DNA of 64,000 bases from Rhizobium oryzihabitans (GTDB lineage Bacteria; Pseudomonadota; Alphaproteobacteria; Rhizobiales; Rhizobiaceae), in contig NZ_CP048635.1 of the NCBI RefSeq assembly GCF_010669145.1, forward strand, positions 930,001 through 994,000. Reading direction: 5' to 3'. The stretch's first letter is position 1. Each line of letters opens with the position of its first letter. Below the pieces are notes generated by a model. That model saw only the letters and a program-made list of their open reading frames with translations. It did no database searches and was not told the DNA's origin. Positions 60,367-64,000 of this stretch are shown piece after piece. A program made the translations under genes and the position numbers.

Positions 60367-61134
60367 ATGAAGATCGATGTTAATTCCGATATGGGCGAAG
60401 GTTTCGGCGTCTATAAGGTCTGCGACGACGAGAAACTTATGGAAGTCGTCTCTTCGGCAAATATCGCCTGCGGATTCCATGCGGGCGATCCGGAAATGAT
60501 GGCGCGCATGGTGCGTCTCGCCAAACAGAACGGCGTCGGCGTCGGCGCCCATCCGGGCCTCGCCGACCGTCTCGGCTTCGGCCGCCGCGAAATTCCCGTC
60601 GATGCGGAAGAAATGGAACAGCAGGTTCTCTACCAGCTCGGCGCGCTTTCGGCGATTGCGAGGGCGCAGGATGTCGCGCTCTCCCATATCAGCTTCCATG
60701 CCGCCATGGGCAACATGATCAACCGCGACGCGGCCCTTGCCGAGCGGATCATGAAAAAAATCAGGGCGGTCGATCCCAATCTCATCGTTTTTTCGATGCC
60801 GGACATGCTGATCGAAAAGGCCGCGTTGGATTGCGGGCTGAAAGTGCTCAACCTCTTTCTCGCCGACCGGGCCTATGATGTGAAGGGTCAGCTCGTGCCG
60901 CGCAAGCTGCCAAATTCCGTCATCAAGGAAGAGGGAAAAGTGCGCGCGCGGGTGCGTCAGTTTCTGGAAAAAGGCACGGTCACGACGATCGAAGGTGAAA
61001 TCATCCCCGTTCGCGCCAGATCGATCCTCGTTCACAGCGATACGCCCGGTTCGCTCGAGCTTGCGCGCACGGTGCGTAGCGAAGTGGAAGCCTGCGGCGG
61101 CAGCGTCGTTCCGGCTCGCGAAGTGGTCGCCTGA
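60367..61134 (+). CDS. pxpA: 5-oxoprolinase subunit PxpA (LamB/YcsF family)
   Basis: From ATG 60367 (AAGGAGAGGGAACC upstream) the protein is 255 residues: VNSDMGEGFGVY, IACGFHAGDPEMM, VGAHPGLADRLGFGRR and LVPRKLPNSVI, the full LamB/YcsF pattern with metal-site His residues. It completes the PxpABC set and ends the rightward operon. Confidence 0.93.
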   Translation: MKIDVNSDMGEGFGVYKVCDDEKLMEVVSSANIACGFHAGDPEMMARMVRLAKQNGVGVGAHPGLADRLGFGRREIPVDAEEMEQQVLYQLGALSAIARAQDVALSHISFHAAMGNMINRDAALAERIMKKIRAVDPNLIVFSMPDMLIEKAALDCGLKVLNLFLADRAYDVKGQLVPRKLPNSVIKEEGKVRARVRQFLEKGTVTTIEGEIIPVRARSILVHSDTPGSLELARTVRSEVEACGGSVVPAREVVA

Positions 61135-61172
61135 AGCGGCATACGCCTCATATCCTGAAGCACAAAAAGCAA

Positions 61173-61204
61173 GGCACCGCATTCCATGTCTGGAGCGCGG
61201 TGCC
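61173..61204. terminator. bidirectional terminator after the pxp operon
   Basis: GGCACCGC (61173-61180) pairs with GCGGTGCC (61197-61204) and the loop itself pairs TCCA/TGGA. Ts follow on the plus strand and a T-run (TTGCTTTTTG) follows on the minus strand, so it can end both pxpA and the convergent ABC ATPase transcript. Confidence 0.75.
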
Positions 61205-61286
61205 GTAATTTTGCCGGCTATGGAATACGGCCCGGATTTCGATCCGCCGCCAGCCGGGCCGCCTGAGCGACCCGGCCGCAGAAGCA

Positions 61287-62390
61287 TCAATTCAGCTGGA
61301 TCACGTGATTGCTGTCGTTCGTCCAGCTCAGCTTCACCCGATCGCCGGCAGCGCTGACGGCATTGGTGAACCCTTCCGTTTGGGTCTGCCGGTAGGCGAT
61401 CATCGGCTCGCCATTGTCCAGACGCAGATAATAATGCAGCATGAAACCGCGATAAACGACCTGCTCCACCCGCGCCATGGTGGAATTGCTGGCGTTTTCA
61501 CCTGCGTCCACCGCAAGCGGTGAGACCGAAATCGCTTCGGGGCGAACGGTTACGACGACCTTGTCGCCCTGAACCGCGCCCATATCCTCGACATCGAGCC
61601 GCACGCCGGAACCGGTGACCAGCCTTGCGGAGCGACCATTGCGCTCCGCCACGCTCGCCTCTAAGAAGTTCGAGGCGCCGATGAAACCGGCGACGAAGCG
61701 CGTCAGCGGCTTCTGGTAGATTTCGCCTGCCGGTGCGATCTGCTCGAGATTGCCGTCCCGCATCACGGCGATCTGGTCCGCCATGGTCAGGGCCTCGTCC
61801 TGATCATGCGTCACCATGATGGTGGTGAGGCCAAGCCGCTGCTGCAGGCTGCGGATTTCAACCTGCATGCTTTCCCGAAGGCCCTTGTCGAGTGCGCCAA
61901 GCGGCTCGTCCAGAAGCAGCATCGAAGGTTCGATCACCAGCGCACGCGCCAGCGCCACACGCTGCTGCTGGCCGCCGGAAAGCTGCGCCGGTAGCCGGTC
62001 GCCGAAGGCGTGCAGCTGAACGAGATCGAGCGCCTGCTTCACGCGCCCTTGCCGATCAGCCTTGGAAACGCCCCGCATCTCGAGGCCGAAAGCGACGTTT
62101 TCGGCAACGGTCATATGGGGAAACAGGGCATAGTTTTGAAACAGCATGCCGACATTGCGGCGATGAACCGGGGTGCGCGTGGTCGGCTTGCCACCAACCA
62201 CGATTTCACCAGAAGTGGGATCGACAAGCCCCGCAATCATGCGAAGGCACGTCGTTTTCCCGCATCCGCTCGGACCGAGAAGCGCCAGGATTTCCCCTGC
62301 CTTGACGGTAAGCGAAACATCATCGACGGCAACGACCTGACCGCTGTAATGCTTGGTCAGTCTTTCCAGGCGGACTTCTACGGATTTCAT
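61287..62390 (-). CDS. spermidine/putrescine-type ABC transporter ATP-binding protein
   Basis: From ATG 62390 the protein is 367 residues: Walker A GPSGCGKTT, Q-loop LFQNYALFPHM, signature LSGGQQQR, Walker B MLLLDEPLGALD, switch His VTHDQDE, and a C-terminal TOBE domain (about 280-365). It is of the PotA/FbpC group. It lies after the binding-protein gene in a leftward operon continuing from the window edge. Confidence 0.9.
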   Translation of the reverse strand: MKSVEVRLERLTKHYSGQVVAVDDVSLTVKAGEILALLGPSGCGKTTCLRMIAGLVDPTSGEIVVGGKPTTRTPVHRRNVGMLFQNYALFPHMTVAENVAFGLEMRGVSKADRQGRVKQALDLVQLHAFGDRLPAQLSGGQQQRVALARALVIEPSMLLLDEPLGALDKGLRESMQVEIRSLQQRLGLTTIMVTHDQDEALTMADQIAVMRDGNLEQIAPAGEIYQKPLTRFVAGFIGASNFLEASVAERNGRSARLVTGSGVRLDVEDMGAVQGDKVVVTVRPEAISVSPLAVDAGENASNSTMARVEQVVYRGFMLHYYLRLDNGEPMIAYRQTQTEGFTNAVSAAGDRVKLSWTNDSNHVIQLN

Positions 62391-62400
62391 CTGCGTTCCC

Positions 62401-63456
62401 TCAGCCGTTAAAGGTCTGGTTGTATTTTTCGAGCCATTGGGCGCGGCGCGGAATGATGTATTTCCAGTCCGGCGTGAAGAGGTTGAGCGATTCCATCTTC
62501 GCTTCCGGATAGGCAAGGAACTTCGCCGTCTCTTCGCTGAACTCGATGCCCTTGACCGAAGGGGCGCTGAGCGTGGCTTCAGACAGCATCTTCTGCACGC
62601 CCGGATCGAGGATGCGGTTGATATAGGCAAGCGCAAGATCCCGATGCGGCCCGCCCTTGACGAGCGCGATGGAGTTGATGCCGGTGAATGCGCCTTCCTT
62701 CGGGAAGGTCATGTCCAGCGGCACGCCCTTTTTGGTGTGCGGATAGACGGCCTTGGAATATTCGATGCCGCCGAAATCCGCCTGGCCCTGCGCAACCATC
62801 ATCGTCTGCGCTTCCGCGTCATAGATGGAAAGGACGTTCGGCTTCAGATCGGCAAGTTTCGCCCAGCCGGCATCCGTATCGTATTGCGCTTCTTTCAGCG
62901 GCTTGCCGGTCGCAAGTGCGGCCGCCACCATCAGCATCAGAACGCTCTGGGTGTTCTTCGGCGTATTCAAAAGCATGCGGCGGGCATATTTCTTGTCGAA
63001 CATCTGTTCGTAGCTCTCGAACGGCTTGCCCGTCGTCGGATTGTAGAACAGGCCGGCGATCGAAATTGCAAAACCAACACCGAAATTGTCTTCGAAAAGA
63101 TAACGGGAATAGACGTTCTTGAGGTTGGGGATTTCATCTGCCGGCAATTGCTCGATCAGGCCCTCCTCCTTGGCCTGGGGAACGCCGACATCGTCCATCG
63201 ACATCACGCTATATTGCGGATTTTCGCGGGTGGCGCGCAGCGTCGCGATGTTGGCAAGCGTTGCGCCTTCGGTGGTCAATACCCGGCACTTGTATTCCTT
63301 TTCGAAAGCCGGGATCACTTCCTTCTTGATCAGCCCGCCCTGCGCCGAATTATAGACGCCGACATACATGGTGCGGTCCTGAGCGGAAGCCGCGGTATAA
63401 AAATAGGGTGTGGCGAGCGTAGCAGCGCTGACTGTCAGAAAACTGCGCCGTTTCAT
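62401..63456 (-). CDS. extracellular solute-binding protein (PotD-like)
   Basis: From ATG 63456 the protein is 351 residues with an N-terminal KRRSFLTVSAATLATPYF, a twin-arginine-type signal. The mature part matches spermidine/putrescine-type family-1 binding proteins (MYVGVYNSAQGGLIKKEVIPAFEKEYKC). It delivers an unidentified ligand, possibly a polyamine or similar cation, to the permeases upstream of it. Confidence 0.88.
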   Translation of the reverse strand: MKRRSFLTVSAATLATPYFYTAASAQDRTMYVGVYNSAQGGLIKKEVIPAFEKEYKCRVLTTEGATLANIATLRATRENPQYSVMSMDDVGVPQAKEEGLIEQLPADEIPNLKNVYSRYLFEDNFGVGFAISIAGLFYNPTTGKPFESYEQMFDKKYARRMLLNTPKNTQSVLMLMVAAALATGKPLKEAQYDTDAGWAKLADLKPNVLSIYDAEAQTMMVAQGQADFGGIEYSKAVYPHTKKGVPLDMTFPKEGAFTGINSIALVKGGPHRDLALAYINRILDPGVQKMLSEATLSAPSVKGIEFSEETAKFLAYPEAKMESLNLFTPDWKYIIPRRAQWLEKYNQTFNG

Positions 63457-63502
63457 GATAATGGTCTTGTCTGTCATTTCCGGTACCCCTCTTGTTGTTG
63501 AT

Positions 63503-64000
63503 TTACATAGCCATTGCCCGGCGCAGACCCACCAGCCTGTCGAGGACGAGCACGACGGTAACCGCCAGAGCGATGATGATGGTGGACATGGTCGCGACCG
63601 AAGGATCGAAGACCGTGCCGATCTGGCGATAGAGAACGATGGGCACGGGCAGGTTCGCGGAATCGGCCAGCCACATCGAAACGGGATAATTGTCGAAAGA
63701 AACCATGAAGCAGAAGATCGAGCCGGAGGCGACGCCGGGCGCGATCTGCGGAAAGATCACCCGCGTAAAGGTTTTCCAGCGGGTGGCGCCAAGCGTGCGC
63801 GCCGCCTCCTCAAGGCTCGTATTGACGAGCTGGAGGCTGGTCAGAACCGTGCGGATCACATAGGGCGACGTCACCACGGTGTGGGCGATCAGAAGCTTAA
63901 GCTTGGTATCCATCCAGCCGAAGCCGGAGAAGAGCTGCAGCAGCGCAAGGCCGGTCACCAGCACGGGGAAGATCAGCGGCGAAAGCAGCAGCCCCTTCAT
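63503..64000 (-). CDS. ABC transporter permease, cut by the window end
   Basis: At least 165 residues of an inner-membrane permease remain. It has four or five spans and the EAA loop SLEEAARTLGATRWKTFTRVIFPQ, matching PotC-type permeases. The 5' end lies beyond position 64000. It belongs to the same leftward operon as the binding protein and ATPase. Confidence 0.88.
   Translation of the reverse strand: MKGLLLSPLIFPVLVTGLALLQLFSGFGWMDTKLKLLIAHTVVTSPYVIRTVLTSLQLVNTSLEEAARTLGATRWKTFTRVIFPQIAPGVASGSIFCFMVSFDNYPVSMWLADSANLPVPIVLYRQIGTVFDPSVATMSTIIIALAVTVVLVLDRLVGLRRAMAM

Noticed and set aside
1..64000. CRISPR arrays, rRNA genes, complete insertion sequences
   Set aside because: No regularly spaced repeats, ribosomal RNA sequence or transposase with terminal repeats was found on reading the window.

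Overview
The window comes from a high-GC alphaproteobacterium, most likely Rhizobiaceae of Agrobacterium/Rhizobium type. I infer this from base composition and from the gene families present: a D-erythronate dehydrogenase operon, ocd/ctlX, paired transglutaminase and circularly permuted ATP-grasp genes, an SbmA/BacA-like transporter and several EamA permeases. The species cannot be fixed from the sequence alone.

Region 1 (about 307-18488) is an integrated mobile island in a tRNA-Ser(CGA) gene. A 19-bp direct repeat lies in the tRNA 3' end (18470-18488) and again at 307-325, and a tyrosine integrase gene lies beside the tRNA. The island is therefore about 18.16 kb and complete in the window. 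From right to left it holds: the integrase; a replication-initiator-like gene; a leftward cluster of small plasmid-type genes, several overlapping; an orphan C5-cytosine methyltransferase; and a rightward mobilisation operon (Mob-type relaxase, unknown soluble protein, DotA/TraY membrane protein, three small membrane or secreted proteins). At the left end is a cargo module made of a Vsr endonuclease, a protein with two GHKL ATPase domains plus a histidine-kinase-like core, a receiver-domain protein and a second cytosine methyltransferase. This module looks like an uncharacterised defence or restriction-type system. With a relaxase but no full secretion apparatus, the island looks mobilisable rather than self-transmissible.

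Region 2 (18.5-40.7 kb) is chromosomal: an ATP-grasp/NodB-deacetylase fusion; a thioesterase; an SbmA-like ABC protein whose nucleotide-binding domain has lost its key motifs; a three-gene cluster (transglutaminase-DUF2126, circularly permuted ATP-grasp/alpha-E, transglutaminase); a TadG-like VWA protein; an ABC-F ATPase; D- and L-lactate-type dehydrogenases; a MarR-GNAT fusion with a strong operator palindrome at its start; and a divergent Lrp / ocd-ctlX locus for arginine, citrulline and ornithine catabolism.

Region 3 (40.7-54.1 kb) is a long leftward set of genes for hydroxy-acid or sugar-acid uptake and catabolism: a LysR regulator, a tripartite tricarboxylate transporter, two RraA-like proteins, DenD, two SDRs, a 2-hydroxyacid dehydrogenase, a polar-amino-acid-type ABC transporter and an idonate-type dehydrogenase. 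Several intergenic hairpins lie inside it. Three of its genes, plus the island methyltransferase, are each broken by loss of one base in or beside a short G/C run. This points to either assembly error or recent decay.

Region 4 (54.3-64 kb) holds two convergent EamA permeases, a rightward 5-oxoprolinase operon (biotin carrier, biotin carboxylase, lysine-less carrier-like protein, pxpB, pxpC, pxpA) and a leftward spermidine/putrescine-type ABC transporter cut by the window end.
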